From contig CBFDDF010000011.1 in NCBI GenBank assembly GCA_965603495.1, forward strand, positions 35,451 to 99,450: 64,000 nucleotides of DNA, written 5' to 3'. Under the pieces are notes generated by a model. That model was not told where the DNA came from. It searched no databases and saw nothing but the letters and a program-made list of their open reading frames with translations. Source of the stretch: Thiomicrorhabdus sp965603495. GTDB taxonomy: Bacteria > Pseudomonadota > Gammaproteobacteria > Thiomicrospirales > Thiomicrospiraceae. This document shows, piece after piece, positions 36,500 through 45,692 of the stretch. The position numbers and the translations under genes are program-made. Position 1 is the first letter of the stretch; every line of letters begins with the position of its first letter.

Positions 36500-37153
36500 T
36501 TGAATTACAATATCAGTCAGAATGGCGCTGGTTTTATCGCCAATGAAGCCAACAATGACATTGGACTCTATTCGAGTGGCATTGAAACCTGTAGCGCTTA
36601 TATTTTTTATGGACACCAAGGGATAACACTCATTCACGATACCGGCCAGACGGCGATTGAATCGATTATCGACTTAGCAAAACGATGCGGTACCTTAAAA
36701 AGCGCCTATTATGCGCTAAACCCTACCTACGCGCATATTAAAGAATATAAAACTAAGTTTCAAATACACAGACAAAGAAGAAACCAAATCAATCGTGCCA
36801 TGGGGTTGCAAGAAGAGATGAAGGCATTGAATGTGGCGCAAGGCTCAATATTCGTGACACACGACAAAATCATCACGAGCTTTCTGCCCGATAGTGATTT
36901 GGATTTAATTAAGTGCCCTGATCACGAGCAGAGAGAGATGATGAATATGCTCAACTACTGCTTTATGGATAACAATGATCAATCAATCCCACTAGACCTT
37001 CAGTTTGACATGCAGGCTTTTACGCCACCGCCTAGATTGCTAAAAACCAAAGCACAAATGCAACAGATAGCGACGCTTCAAGAAACTAACCATCACAAGT
37101 TAGGCTATTTAAAGATGCTAACCACCGCAGAAAATTTGGGTATCTTTGTCTGA
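36500..37153 (+). CDS. Unknown protein downstream of ald
   Basis: Not recognised. The 217-residue product has no signal peptide or membrane segment. Its N terminus (GFIANEANNDIGLYSSGIETCSAYIFYGHQGITLIHDTGQ) looks like a small alpha/beta domain with similarity in style to CheD-like deamidases (Cys in ETCSAY and His in LIHDTGQ), which is speculative. The rest is helical and charged. The frame begins with a TTG at 36500 preceded by AAGAGG eight bases upstream, a reasonable initiation site. It lies 32 nt after ald, so cotranscription is likely. Expected low expression from a TTG start. Confidence 0.65.
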   Translation: MNYNISQNGAGFIANEANNDIGLYSSGIETCSAYIFYGHQGITLIHDTGQTAIESIIDLAKRCGTLKSAYYALNPTYAHIKEYKTKFQIHRQRRNQINRAMGLQEEMKALNVAQGSIFVTHDKIITSFLPDSDLDLIKCPDHEQREMMNMLNYCFMDNNDQSIPLDLQFDMQAFTPPPRLLKTKAQMQQIATLQETNHHKLGYLKMLTTAENLGIFV

Positions 37154-37235
37154 AATCCAACCAAAAAACAGTAAATTCAACCCCATCTGCACGCCCACAA
37201 CCTCCTGCCTTACGCTTATGCTTATGCATAATTTA

Positions 37236-37244
37236 TGCTAAAAT
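37236..37244 (+). promoter_or_regulatory. Extended -10 promoter of fklB
   Basis: TGCTAAAAT lies 31 nt before the fklB ATG, the same box as found before proS. Confidence 0.5.
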
Positions 37245-37275
37245 CCCTCTTTTTTTATCTACTGGAATCCTAATT

Positions 37276-37896
37276 ATGTCTAACAACTTTACTACTACCC
37301 CTGAAATTGTAAGTTACGGTATTGGTCGCCAAATGGGTGATCAATTGGCTTCTGACCCTTTTGAGGGGATTAACGCTCAAGCGGTTGCTGCCGGTGTCAT
37401 TGATTCTTTAGAAGGTACCGAGAGCCCAATTAGCCAAGAAGCATTTGCGAAGGCTTTTGAAGAAATCAACGAGATTATGCAAGCAAAACAAGCCGAGTTG
37501 GCTAAGGTAGCAGGCGTTGAAGGCGAAGAATTTTTAGCGGCAAATGCTCAGAGAGATGGTGTTTTTGTTACGGATTCAGGTCTCCAATATGAAATCATTA
37601 TCGCCGGTGAAGGAGCATTACCGACAGCTGAGTCAGTGGTTTCAACGCATTATCACGGGACATTAATTGATGGAACGGTTTTTGATAGTTCTGTTGAGCG
37701 TGACCAGCCTGCTGAGTTCCCAGTAAATCGCGTTATCGCAGGTTGGACTGAAGCATTACAAATCATGCCTCAAGGTTCAAAATGGCGTTTGTATGTCCCT
37801 CAAGAACTTGCATATGGTTCACAGGGTTCAGGCGCAAAGATTGCTCCGTTTTCAGCGTTGATTTTTGATGTAGAGTTGCTTGATATCGTTTCTTAA
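37276..37896 (+). CDS. fklB: FKBP-type peptidyl-prolyl isomerase FklB
   Basis: A 206-residue FKBP-type prolyl isomerase. The N-terminal dimerisation helices (VSYGIGRQMGDQLASDPFEGINAQAVAAGVIDSL) match FklB/FkpA/Mip, and the C-terminal FKBP domain has the consensus GTLIDGTVFDSSVERDQPAEFPVNRVIAGWTEALQIMPQGSKWRLYVPQELAYG. There is no signal peptide, so it is cytoplasmic, as for FklB. A clear terminator follows. Confidence 0.94.
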   Translation: MSNNFTTTPEIVSYGIGRQMGDQLASDPFEGINAQAVAAGVIDSLEGTESPISQEAFAKAFEEINEIMQAKQAELAKVAGVEGEEFLAANAQRDGVFVTDSGLQYEIIIAGEGALPTAESVVSTHYHGTLIDGTVFDSSVERDQPAEFPVNRVIAGWTEALQIMPQGSKWRLYVPQELAYGSQGSGAKIAPFSALIFDVELLDIVS

Positions 37897-37939
37897 TCAC
37901 CAAATACTTGGGATTAAGCTTCGTTAAGAAGCCTTAAAT

Positions 37940-37989
37940 AAAAGCGACATTAAAGGCATATTAAATCCACTTTATGTCGCTTTTTTTAT
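37940..37989 (+). terminator. Terminator of fklB
   Basis: A long stem with arms AAAAGCGACAT and ATGTCGCTTTT followed by TTTTTTTAT. Confidence 0.85.
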
Positions 37990-38279
37990 GCCCAACGATT
38001 CAACCAATAACCACCAGGCCTGGTAAGGTTATAAAGCACCCTATTTGCAAGTTACGCACTTATCTGTACAATCTATATTTAATTCACGACCAAAAAGCAT
38101 TGAGCTTTAGTCGCACAATACCGTAATCGTTCTGTAGGTTTTGTCTAACAAATCCATCAAACCGCCTGCGCGAAATAGTAGCTATTTAATTCAAACGTTA
38201 TATGTATCTGAATGTTATTTCTCGTTTGGCTGCGGCCATTAGTCTCTTTAAATCAATTGATAGAAGAAGAGTAAAAACT
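37990..38279 (+). other. Intergenic region before the first GGDEF gene
   Basis: About 290 bases containing one palindrome copy (38013-38024) and a stretch readable back to an ATG at 38202. Otherwise no gene or RNA seen. Confidence 0.5.
38013..38024. repeat. Palindrome ACCAGGCCTGGT after fklB
   Basis: Perfect copy, 117 nt after the fklB stop and behind its terminator. Confidence 0.95.
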
Positions 38280-39191
38280 ATGAATACAACTAGAAACTAT
38301 AATCGCATGCTCTTCGAAAATACTGTTATTGGGTTGGCCTTATGCCGAATGAACGGAGACTTAGTGGATGTCAACAGTGCATTTTCTGAATTACTTGGCA
38401 GATCGATTGAGGAGACACTAGCACTCACCTATTGGCAAATCACGCCTGAAAAATATACAGACCAAGAAAATTCTATCTTGGAGAGGCTGAAAAAGACAGG
38501 AAGATACGGACCTTATGAAAAAGAGTATATACATGCGGATGGCCACCTTATTCCTGTACAGTTATCGGGTCAGATTATAGAAATAGATGGCGAAAATTAC
38601 ATTTGGTCTAGCGTTGAAGATATTACTGCTCGCAAACAAGCAGAAGAGGAGCTGGTTCGTCTTTACAAAGAAGTGGAGAAACTTTCATTTCAAGATGGAC
38701 TAACAGGCATCGCAAACAGAAGAATGCTTGACCTAACGCTAGATAAAGAATGGAAACGCGCTCAAAGAGACCAGATACCCTTGTCATTGATTATGCTCGA
38801 TATTGACTGTTTTAAACAATACAACGATTACTACGGACATCTGCAAGGCGATGAGTGTCTGAAGCAGATTGCAAAGGCATTAAGCGGAGTATCAAAGCGA
38901 GCAATCGATTTGATTGGCCGGTATGGTGGTGAAGAGTTTATGTTATTGCTTCCTGAAACAAATAAAACTCAGGCAATTCAATTAGCTGAGCAATGTTTAA
39001 GTGCCATCAAGCATCAGAAGCTATTACATGAACCTTCCATAGCGAGTGATGTGGTTACGATTAGCGCCGGAGTTAGTACGATCATTCCTTTAGAAGCGTC
39101 CCTATCATCAACGCTTATAGAAACTGCTGATAAACTACTCTACCAGGCAAAACAAAAAGGTCGAAATCGATTTGAGTATCAGCTAGATTAA
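38280..39191 (+). CDS. PAS-GGDEF diguanylate cyclase
   Basis: Makes cyclic di-GMP from two GTP. From ATG 38280 (RBS AGAAGAAG) the product is 303 residues: a PAS domain (FENTVIGLALCRMNGDLVDVNSAFSELLGRS to about residue 120 with a PAC tail ITARKQAEEEL), then a GGDEF domain with FQDGLTGIANRRMLD, MLDIDCFKQYNDYYGH and the active-site loop GRYGGEEFMLLLP. An RxxD inhibitory site (RAID) sits five residues before GGEEF, so product inhibition is expected. The frame opens at 38202, but the extra residues look unrelated. The input sensed by PAS is unknown. Confidence 0.93.
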   Translation: MNTTRNYNRMLFENTVIGLALCRMNGDLVDVNSAFSELLGRSIEETLALTYWQITPEKYTDQENSILERLKKTGRYGPYEKEYIHADGHLIPVQLSGQIIEIDGENYIWSSVEDITARKQAEEELVRLYKEVEKLSFQDGLTGIANRRMLDLTLDKEWKRAQRDQIPLSLIMLDIDCFKQYNDYYGHLQGDECLKQIAKALSGVSKRAIDLIGRYGGEEFMLLLPETNKTQAIQLAEQCLSAIKHQKLLHEPSIASDVVTISAGVSTIIPLEASLSSTLIETADKLLYQAKQKGRNRFEYQLD

Positions 39192-39349
39192 GATGACCGT
39201 TTTGGGCTGAAAATAAATAGTTTGAAGAATTGAATTACTGTCAATAAAGCATCACTATTTTCTCAGGGGTGACCTTTTATGAGGTCACTCAACTTAATTA
39301 TTAGAGAAACCCATCCCTTTTCTGGTGTGGAACCGAATCAAAATCAGAC

Positions 39350-39365
39350 TTACCAGGCCTGGTAA
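39350..39365. repeat. Palindrome copy in a convergent gap (16-bp symmetric)
   Basis: The core is at 39352-39363, extended by TT...AA. It lies 161 nt after the cyclase stop and 39 nt beyond the stop of the convergent DUF2058 gene. Confidence 0.95.
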
Positions 39366-39401
39366 CCTATAGAAATCAAAAACAACAGAAGCAAGTTACC
39401 C

Positions 39402-39953
39402 TTACCAAATTAGATCATCAGGCACTTCAAACTGGGCGTAATAATCTTGATCTTCTTGAGAGATAGATTCATCCACTCCTGCCAGTGGAATCAATACGGT
39501 ACGATCACGCTGATCAACCTTGTCCGCCGCTTCTGTTGGAATCAAAGCATAACCGCCCTCAAAACGCGCTAAGCGAATGATGCCTGCAACCAATGCTCGT
39601 TGTGTCTTTTTATTAACGTTCAACGTTTTCACAGTGCTCTCATCGGCAAAGTTGTAAACAACATCGCCCTCAAAACCACTCATGCGATTAGTCTCGATAA
39701 TCTGACGTAACTCGGCTAAAGCCGCTTTCTTCTCTTGCTGCTGCTTACGCTCTAGGTTGAGTTGAAGATCGCGCTCGGCTTTTTGCTTTGCCGCTTCTGT
39801 TGCAAGCTTGGCGGCATCATTCAGAACAGGTTGCTGACCTTTCTTGCCTTTATTCTGCTTGGTTTGCTGATACTTCTCTTTCTTAGCCTTTTGGGCTTTT
39901 TTGTCATCAACTAAACCCGCTTTTTTCAGCTGATCAAATAGGGATCCTGCCAT
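39402..39953 (-). CDS. yaiL: DUF2058 family protein (YaiL-like)
   Basis: A 183-residue protein starting MAGSLFDQLKKAGLVDDKKAQKAKKEKYQQTKQNKG, the characteristic DUF2058 opening, followed by a very basic, Gln-rich coiled region (QQPVLNDAAKLATEAAKQKAERDLQLNLERKQQQEKKAALAELRQI) and a compact C-terminal part. It is described as a nucleoprotein or polynucleotide-associated protein in E. coli, with no firm activity. It is monocistronic and divergent from the antiporter gene. Confidence 0.9.
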   Translation of the reverse strand: MAGSLFDQLKKAGLVDDKKAQKAKKEKYQQTKQNKGKKGQQPVLNDAAKLATEAAKQKAERDLQLNLERKQQQEKKAALAELRQIIETNRMSGFEGDVVYNFADESTVKTLNVNKKTQRALVAGIIRLARFEGGYALIPTEAADKVDQRDRTVLIPLAGVDESISQEDQDYYAQFEVPDDLIW

Positions 39954-40259
39954 GATTTTCTACTCATATATAAAATTAGGCCACTATTTTAACCTATCCT
40001 GTAAAGCACTGAGCATAAACAAAACTCCTGTATTTTTTAGCCAAACGGAACATGAATCAGTTCATCGACAAGATTTAGAATGTAAGGACACGCTAACAAC
40101 TCATTAGAAAAATTTAAAACCTACCAGGCCTGGTCAAAACCACTCTATTTATTTTTTAAGACTTTACTTATATGACCTTTTATTTAACTTATAATCGAGC
40201 GTTAAATGCATCCCAAAGTGCCTCAATAAAGACTTAAGAAAAAATAAGGAATCGACAGC
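39954..40259. other. Divergent intergenic region between yaiL-like and antiporter genes
   Basis: About 300 bases holding one palindrome copy (40123-40134) and a -10-like TATAAT at 40190-40195 in front of the antiporter gene. No gene was seen. Confidence 0.6.
40123..40134. repeat. Palindrome ACCAGGCCTGGT in a divergent gap
   Basis: Perfect copy. It is the only intergenic copy lying between divergent genes, 56 nt ahead of the antiporter -10-like box, where it could touch promoter function. Confidence 0.95.
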
Positions 40260-41594
40260 ATGTTAGAAGCGGGTTTAATGATCATTACCCTAATGGTTTT
40301 ATCTTTGATTGTTCAGGAAAAAATCCGTATTCCGCTCCCCATTACATTGATTGTCACCGTTTTATTGTTGGCGCATTTTAATATTCACCCTATCGATATT
40401 AACGCCGATGGCTTCGATCATCTGCTGTTGTTCTTACTGCCTTTGCTATTAATGGGCGATGTGATGCAACTTAAAACCGAAGATTTAAAAAACAACTGGT
40501 TGAGTGTCATGAGCACCGCGGGCATTGCCGTGACGTTATCGGTTTTTGTAGGTGTGCTGCTGCAGCCGATTATGTTGCCGGAGTATGCTTTGAGTGTACC
40601 AGCGATGATTGCTTTGATGTCTATGGTTATTGCAACCGATCCCGTCACCGTTGCTTCTATTTTTAGTACGACCAAACTACCCCACAAACTCAAATTTTTA
40701 GCGGAGTCTGAATCCTTATTTAATGACGTCTCTGCATTTGCAATTTTTACCATTGCGATTACGCTAATGAGTCAACCAATGACGACCACTGAAATCATTA
40801 CCAGCTTTTCAATCTCTACTGGCGGTGCTTTATTGAGTGGTGTGATTGTCGGCATTCTGGGGATGTATCTGCTTAAACTTTCTGACGACCCAATCACTGA
40901 AACAGGCATTTTATTGATTATTGCCTACAGTGCTTTGTTGATTGCCGAGCATTTTCATTTTGCAGGTATCTTTGCCATTGTAGTTTCCATGGTGCTTGCC
41001 AACAGTCTAATCAACTCTGACGAAGTTCACGCTGACACGACACAATCGCACCTAACCGACAGACAGCCAACTTCTCAATTTGCCTCGCGCCAATCTCATA
41101 AAAAAAATCAGCCATCAGACTTACCCAACTTTTTAAGTTTAAAACACTTAAAAGCGACCAAAAAAAATCACCCGATTATTTTAGGATTTATTGGGTTTGC
41201 CGCACTGTTTGCCAACGTCATTTTATTTGTGTCTGTTTCTGAAATGATTGACCTGGGGTTATTACGTCAGTATTGGCGTGAAATTTTATCGGTCTTTGTC
41301 GTGACCACTTTTATCAGAGGCTTCATAATGGGACAGTTTGCTTGGGTCTCTAATAAAACCGATAAAATGCAACACATCACCACTGATTGGTGGCTAATAT
41401 TGACCTTTGCAGGTGTAAAAGGGGGCCTGTCTATTTTGATGGTGCATATGATTCCGGATACTTTTGAATTTAAAACATTATTTGAAGCCATTGTCATCGG
41501 TAATATCATCTTGTCTATCTTTATATATTCGCCTTTAATGATGCTCACTATTAAACTTCGTCAAGCCCACTTGATGGCGAACAGCACACACTAA
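40260..41594 (+). CDS. CPA1-type sodium/proton antiporter
   Basis: A cation:proton antiporter of about 12 membrane helices, 444 residues. The diagnostic residues are in ATDPVTVASIFST (TDP) and in AESESLFNDVSAFAIF (ND), as in NhaP/CPA1 exchangers. A hydrophilic loop of about 60 residues (HADTTQSHLTDRQPTSQFAS...) splits the second half, longer than in most. It could export Na+ or K+ in exchange for H+; the ion is not decided by sequence. It starts 306 nt from the divergent yaiL-like gene and ends 13 nt before the MFS gene, so the two transporters may be cotranscribed. Confidence 0.9.
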   Translation: MLEAGLMIITLMVLSLIVQEKIRIPLPITLIVTVLLLAHFNIHPIDINADGFDHLLLFLLPLLLMGDVMQLKTEDLKNNWLSVMSTAGIAVTLSVFVGVLLQPIMLPEYALSVPAMIALMSMVIATDPVTVASIFSTTKLPHKLKFLAESESLFNDVSAFAIFTIAITLMSQPMTTTEIITSFSISTGGALLSGVIVGILGMYLLKLSDDPITETGILLIIAYSALLIAEHFHFAGIFAIVVSMVLANSLINSDEVHADTTQSHLTDRQPTSQFASRQSHKKNQPSDLPNFLSLKHLKATKKNHPIILGFIGFAALFANVILFVSVSEMIDLGLLRQYWREILSVFVVTTFIRGFIMGQFAWVSNKTDKMQHITTDWWLILTFAGVKGGLSILMVHMIPDTFEFKTLFEAIVIGNIILSIFIYSPLMMLTIKLRQAHLMANSTH

Positions 41595-41607
41595 AAAGGC
41601 ACTGACA

Positions 41608-42804
41608 TTGCGACATAGAGCCCCACTTTGGCTGATTTTATTTGCAGCACTCAGCAATATGATTGCCCCCTTTTCAATCGATACCTATCTCCCCTCTTTT
41701 CCAGCGATTGAAACCTATTATCAAGTCTCTCGTGAACTGCTCTCTACTTCCATGGGGGCATATTTAGCGGCGTTTGCGATAACCACGCTGGTCTGGGGGC
41801 CACTTGCCGATCGTTTTGGTCGACAAAAAATCTCTATTGTCTCTTTAATAGGATTTTCACTGGCATCCATGGGCTGCGCCCTTGCACTTTCATTTGATCA
41901 TTTTATGTTTTTTAGAGTCTTACAAGGCGTGTTTGCCGGCGGCGTGATTATTGCAGCGCGCGCCATGATAAGAGACTTTTTTAGCCCACAAGAAGCACAA
42001 AAAGCCATGTCTTTAATTATGATGGTTTTTGCGATTGCACCCGCCATTGCCCCGATTATTGGCGGCTATTTACAACTGCACTATGACTGGGAAAGTATTT
42101 TTTGGTTTTTAAGCGCATATGGCATTTTTACCATGTTGATTATTGCGCTCCTGCTTAAAGAAACCCAACACCCGGATCATGTCCAATCCATCGGCCTCAA
42201 AAAGCTGTTTAACTCCTATTTGCACAGTTTAAAACATCCCCTATTTATACGTTTGGTATTAGCGCAGTCTTTTGTCTTTGGGGGATTTTTTGTCTATATA
42301 GCAGGTTCAGCTAGTTTGATCTTTGATCATTTAAAACTTGGTCCAGAAGACTTTTGGCTGCAATTCGTGCCGATGGTAATAGGCATGATACTTGGCGCAT
42401 TGCTCTCGCATCGGCTTTCAAACCACCACACCCCAAACCAAATCATCCACCTATCTCTCAGCATCGGTGGCATCGCCGCACTGTTTAATGTGATGCTGTT
42501 ATTTGTGACACCACCTACCCTTTTAACCATTATCCCTGCAATTAGTCTCTATGCTTTTGCCTTATCGTTGGGTCTACCAGCGCTGTCGATTTTAGCGATG
42601 GACTGCCTGCCCGAAAAGCGTGGCATGGCAGCCTCTTTGCAAAGTCTACTGCAAATGGGGATGGCGGCTTTAGTGTCGATTATGCTCGTGCCGTTAGTGC
42701 ACGAATCGCTTTTTGCAATGGCTAGTAGCATGTTGGCTCTGTGGTTAATGGGTGCGTTACTGTGGGTGACTCATTATAAAGCGCTCAAGCCAAAACCTTT
42801 ATGA
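41608..42804 (+). CDS. Bcr/CflA-family multidrug efflux MFS transporter
   Basis: An inner-membrane drug/proton antiporter of 398 residues and 12 predicted helices. The Bcr/CflA opening ALSNMIAPFSIDTYLPSFPAIE and the MFS motif A GPLADRFGRQK are clear, along with RVLQGVFAGGVIIAARAMIRDFF. Start is a TTG at 41608 with AAGG eight bases upstream; no in-frame ATG fits better before the first helix. Substrate is unknown. It lies 13 nt after the antiporter. Confidence 0.9.
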   Translation: MRHRAPLWLILFAALSNMIAPFSIDTYLPSFPAIETYYQVSRELLSTSMGAYLAAFAITTLVWGPLADRFGRQKISIVSLIGFSLASMGCALALSFDHFMFFRVLQGVFAGGVIIAARAMIRDFFSPQEAQKAMSLIMMVFAIAPAIAPIIGGYLQLHYDWESIFWFLSAYGIFTMLIIALLLKETQHPDHVQSIGLKKLFNSYLHSLKHPLFIRLVLAQSFVFGGFFVYIAGSASLIFDHLKLGPEDFWLQFVPMVIGMILGALLSHRLSNHHTPNQIIHLSLSIGGIAALFNVMLLFVTPPTLLTIIPAISLYAFALSLGLPALSILAMDCLPEKRGMAASLQSLLQMGMAALVSIMLVPLVHESLFAMASSMLALWLMGALLWVTHYKALKPKPL

Positions 42805-42937
42805 GCCAGCAAACCTACATCGAGCGGCTTAAATAAAATCACTTAAATAATGAAAAATCGATTCGAATTAAGCGATTGATTACGTCCCTGAAAACCAAAT
42901 TCAATTCAAACTTTACCCTCAAGTGTTACTTACCTAG

Positions 42938-42949
42938 ACCAGGCCTGGT
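42938..42949. repeat. Palindrome ACCAGGCCTGGT after the MFS gene
   Basis: Perfect copy, 134 nt after the MFS stop and 150 nt before yggL. Confidence 0.95.
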
Positions 42950-43098
42950 AAGTTTGAAAATCCAGAAATATTCCTTATTGTAAATATCTGATTATTAGGT
43001 AAAATCTCCCGAAATTGTGATCATTAGAATGATGGCTTCAAAATGACCTAAATCACTCTTTATATCCAAGCCATCATTGCACCTTAAGGAAATACCGA

Positions 43099-43440
43099 AT
43101 GAACACGAATCGAATCGATAACAAAAACAAAAGACTTAGAAAGAAGCTATATTTAGGCGAATTTGCCATTAAAGGCTTTGAAATGACTTGTAACATCGAT
43201 ATTCAAGATAGCGAAGAATATGACACTTTCATCGATGCTTTATTAGAAGTCGTTGAAAGCAATAACCTATTACTAGGTGGCGGTGGTACCGAAGCATTTG
43301 ATGCGTTTGTTTGCTCTAATCAACGCTATGGTTCTGTCAGTGAAGAAGATCGCTTGAAAATTGAAGCTTGGTTAACGGCTCAGCCTAAAGTTTCTGATGT
43401 TGCTGTCGGCCAATTAGTGGATGTAATCTACGAGTTTTAA
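43099..43440 (+). CDS. yggL: YggL family protein (50S-associated, DUF469)
   Basis: A 113-residue protein with the DUF469 features RLRKKLYLGEFAIKGFEMTCNIDI, FIDALLEVVESNNLLLGGGG and FVCSNQRYGSVSEEDRLKIEAWLTAQPKV. E. coli YggL binds the 50S ribosomal subunit. Upstream, GTAAAAT at ~42998 may form a -10 element. It is followed 40 nt later by the small GDCCVxC gene. Confidence 0.93.
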   Translation: MNTNRIDNKNKRLRKKLYLGEFAIKGFEMTCNIDIQDSEEYDTFIDALLEVVESNNLLLGGGGTEAFDAFVCSNQRYGSVSEEDRLKIEAWLTAQPKVSDVAVGQLVDVIYEF

Positions 43441-43480
43441 GACTTTAAACCATCGGTAAAATCAGCATAGGTGATGAGTT

Positions 43481-43702
43481 GTGAGTCAAAAAGTTATTTT
43501 AGAATCAACGATCACTTGTCCAGTTTGTCATCATCAGGCAACAGAGAAAATGCCTACGGATGCGTGCCAATGGTATTACGAATGTAAAAATTGTCATTCG
43601 CTTTTGAAGCCAAAAGCGGGTGACTGTTGTGTTTTCTGTTCTTATGGCACGGTTGCATGTCCACCGATTCAAGAAGGCTCTGCTGACTGCTGTTCATCCT
43701 AA
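43481..43702 (+). CDS. GDCCVxC domain small cysteine-rich protein
   Basis: A 73-residue protein with eight cysteines. N-terminal ITCPVCHHQATEKMP is zinc-ribbon-like, and the family signature GDCCVFCSYGTVACPPIQ gives the name. The first of the paired cysteines is selenocysteine in some homologues; here TGT codes for Cys, and no SECIS-like hairpin was noticed. Function is unknown, possibly redox or metal-related. Start is a GTG at 43481 after AGGTGATG. It follows yggL in the same direction. Confidence 0.86.
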   Translation: MSQKVILESTITCPVCHHQATEKMPTDACQWYYECKNCHSLLKPKAGDCCVFCSYGTVACPPIQEGSADCCSS

Positions 43703-44037
43703 GTTTGACTTGCATATAAATCATTCAAACAGAATATTAGGCTTTCCAATAAATCGACCAGGCCTGGTTGGTTTCTTCTAGTACCCTTGATGTAAATCAT
43801 TAAAAATACACCTTACCCCCATCTTACAGCTACATTCGTTTCGTTTAATAACATAAGCTTACCTACGAAATTCCATACCAACACACTGTAATACCCCTCC
43901 AAGCACTCGTCACCAGAAAACACTTTCTCTCATTAAAAACCACACCCCCCTAGAAAATTACTTATTACATACCTATTTTTAATTCGTTATAATCAATCAT
44001 CGCCTTAATCTAAAGTTAATAAAGGATTAGTAACTCA
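43703..44037 (+). other. Intergenic region before the second GGDEF gene
   Basis: About 335 bases with one palindrome copy at 43757-43768 and a -10-like TATAAT at 43988-43993 before the cyclase gene. No other structure was recognised. Confidence 0.6.
43757..43768. repeat. Palindrome ACCAGGCCTGGT after the GDCCVxC gene
   Basis: Perfect copy, 55 nt after the stop. Confidence 0.95.
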
Positions 44038-45666
44038 GTGATTAATTCGTCCGAATTTGACGTTAATATCGATGATCTACCTATCAATATTGCCATCTAT
44101 CAAGTTAAAGATGGCGATGTGTATTTTGTTGATTTAAATTTGGCGGCACAGGTCAGCGAAAAAATTTGTAAAAATGAGATTATGGGTAAAAAACTCCTCG
44201 ATGTGTTTCCGGGTGCTAAAGCGTTTGGTCTATATGACGTGATTTTAGAGGTTACAGAAACGGGTGAAAGCCAAGACCTCGATTTAAATTTCTATCAGGA
44301 TGCGCGTACTAGCGGCTGGAAGAAAAATCATATTATCAAACTTTCTAATGGATATGTGATGGCGGTTTATGAAGATTTTACAGCGCAAAAGCACCTTGAA
44401 CTTGAGCTAAAAGCAGAAAAACAACTGCTCGAAAATGCGCAAAAGATAGCCCATCTTGGCAGCTGGGAGTGGCATATAGCCGATAATTTACTGTCATGGT
44501 CGGATGAAGTCTTTCGGATACTGGGTGAACGACCACAATCTTTCACACCGACCTATGAAAAATTTGTCTCCTATGTTCCAATCGGTGAGCTCCCTGCCGT
44601 CGAGTCCGCCATCAGTGAATCTCTCACGAAAAAACAAGACTACAAGACGGTTCATCGTCTCATTAGAAGTGACGGCGAAACTCGTTTTGTACAAGAAACC
44701 GGTGTGCCATTCTTTGATGAGAGTGGTGAAGCCACGCATCTGATTGGTACCGTGTATGACATAACCGACACGCACAATTTTAAAATTGAACTGGAGAAAA
44801 AATCCGCAGAATTGCACACTATTTTTGATGCCAATCCGCATATCACCTTTATCACCGATGGTCAAAAAATCCTCACAGTCAATCGAAAGTTTTTAGCTTT
44901 CGCGGGTTATAAAACTTTGCCTGAATTTAACCTCAAACATCAGTGTTTTAGTGAGTTCTTCACCATGCGTGAAGGCTATCTCAGCCCCATTATGAATGAA
45001 AACACCTGGGTCGCCCATGTTGCAAACAACCCTGAACAATCGCATAAGGCACTGATTACCACCCCAGAGAATGAATACACTTTCTCAGCCCATGCCTCTC
45101 GCTATTCTCTGGAGAATAATTATAAGTATATTGTGGTATTAGAGGATATTTCAGAACTGGAAAGAGTTGCTCAAACAGACTATTTAACCCAGCTTTATAC
45201 CCGCCATAAAGTACATGAAATGCTGAAACTCCATTTTGATCAATTTCAACGTTATGGACAGGTCTTTTCAATTATCATGCTGGACATTGATAATTTTAAA
45301 CAAATTAATGATTCTTTCGGTCATCAAGTCGGCGATTCCGTTCTTAAAGAAATCGCCTCGATTATCCAATCCAAAACCCGTAGCACCGACACGGTTGGTC
45401 GCTGGGGGGGAGAAGAGTTTTTAATTATTTGTCCGAACTCAGATATGGATGAGACCTACAAGCTGGCTGAAAGCTTAAGAAGCACTATCGAAAATTATCA
45501 CGTTGAGCAAGTAGGCAAGAACACCGCCAGCTTAGGCATCCATAGCATCCAACAAGGCATGAGCATTGAACAACTTATCCATGGTGCTGACCAAGCTTTA
45601 TATCACGCTAAAAATAACAATCGAAATCAGTCCGTTAAATATCATGAGCGTTTGACTGCACTTTAA
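44038..45666 (+). CDS. Multi-PAS GGDEF diguanylate cyclase
   Basis: A 542-residue cytoplasmic sensor. Domains in order: an N-terminal PAS-like region (INIAIYQVKDGDVYFVDLN), a second PAS/PAC (HLGSWEWHIADNLLSWSDEVFRILGERPQSF to GTVYDITDTHNF), a third PAS-like segment (IFDANPHITFITDGQKILTVNRKFLAF), then GGDEF with TDYLTQLYTRHKVHEM, MLDIDNFKQINDSFGHQ and the active GRWGGEEFLIICP. An RxxD site (RSTD) lies five residues before GGEEF. No transmembrane segment was seen. Start is a GTG at 44038. Together with the cyclase at 38280 it makes two c-di-GMP sources in 8 kb. Confidence 0.93.
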   Translation: MINSSEFDVNIDDLPINIAIYQVKDGDVYFVDLNLAAQVSEKICKNEIMGKKLLDVFPGAKAFGLYDVILEVTETGESQDLDLNFYQDARTSGWKKNHIIKLSNGYVMAVYEDFTAQKHLELELKAEKQLLENAQKIAHLGSWEWHIADNLLSWSDEVFRILGERPQSFTPTYEKFVSYVPIGELPAVESAISESLTKKQDYKTVHRLIRSDGETRFVQETGVPFFDESGEATHLIGTVYDITDTHNFKIELEKKSAELHTIFDANPHITFITDGQKILTVNRKFLAFAGYKTLPEFNLKHQCFSEFFTMREGYLSPIMNENTWVAHVANNPEQSHKALITTPENEYTFSAHASRYSLENNYKYIVVLEDISELERVAQTDYLTQLYTRHKVHEMLKLHFDQFQRYGQVFSIIMLDIDNFKQINDSFGHQVGDSVLKEIASIIQSKTRSTDTVGRWGGEEFLIICPNSDMDETYKLAESLRSTIENYHVEQVGKNTASLGIHSIQQGMSIEQLIHGADQALYHAKNNNRNQSVKYHERLTAL

Positions 45667-45692
45667 AACATCGACTCCTTCATTTAATCTCA

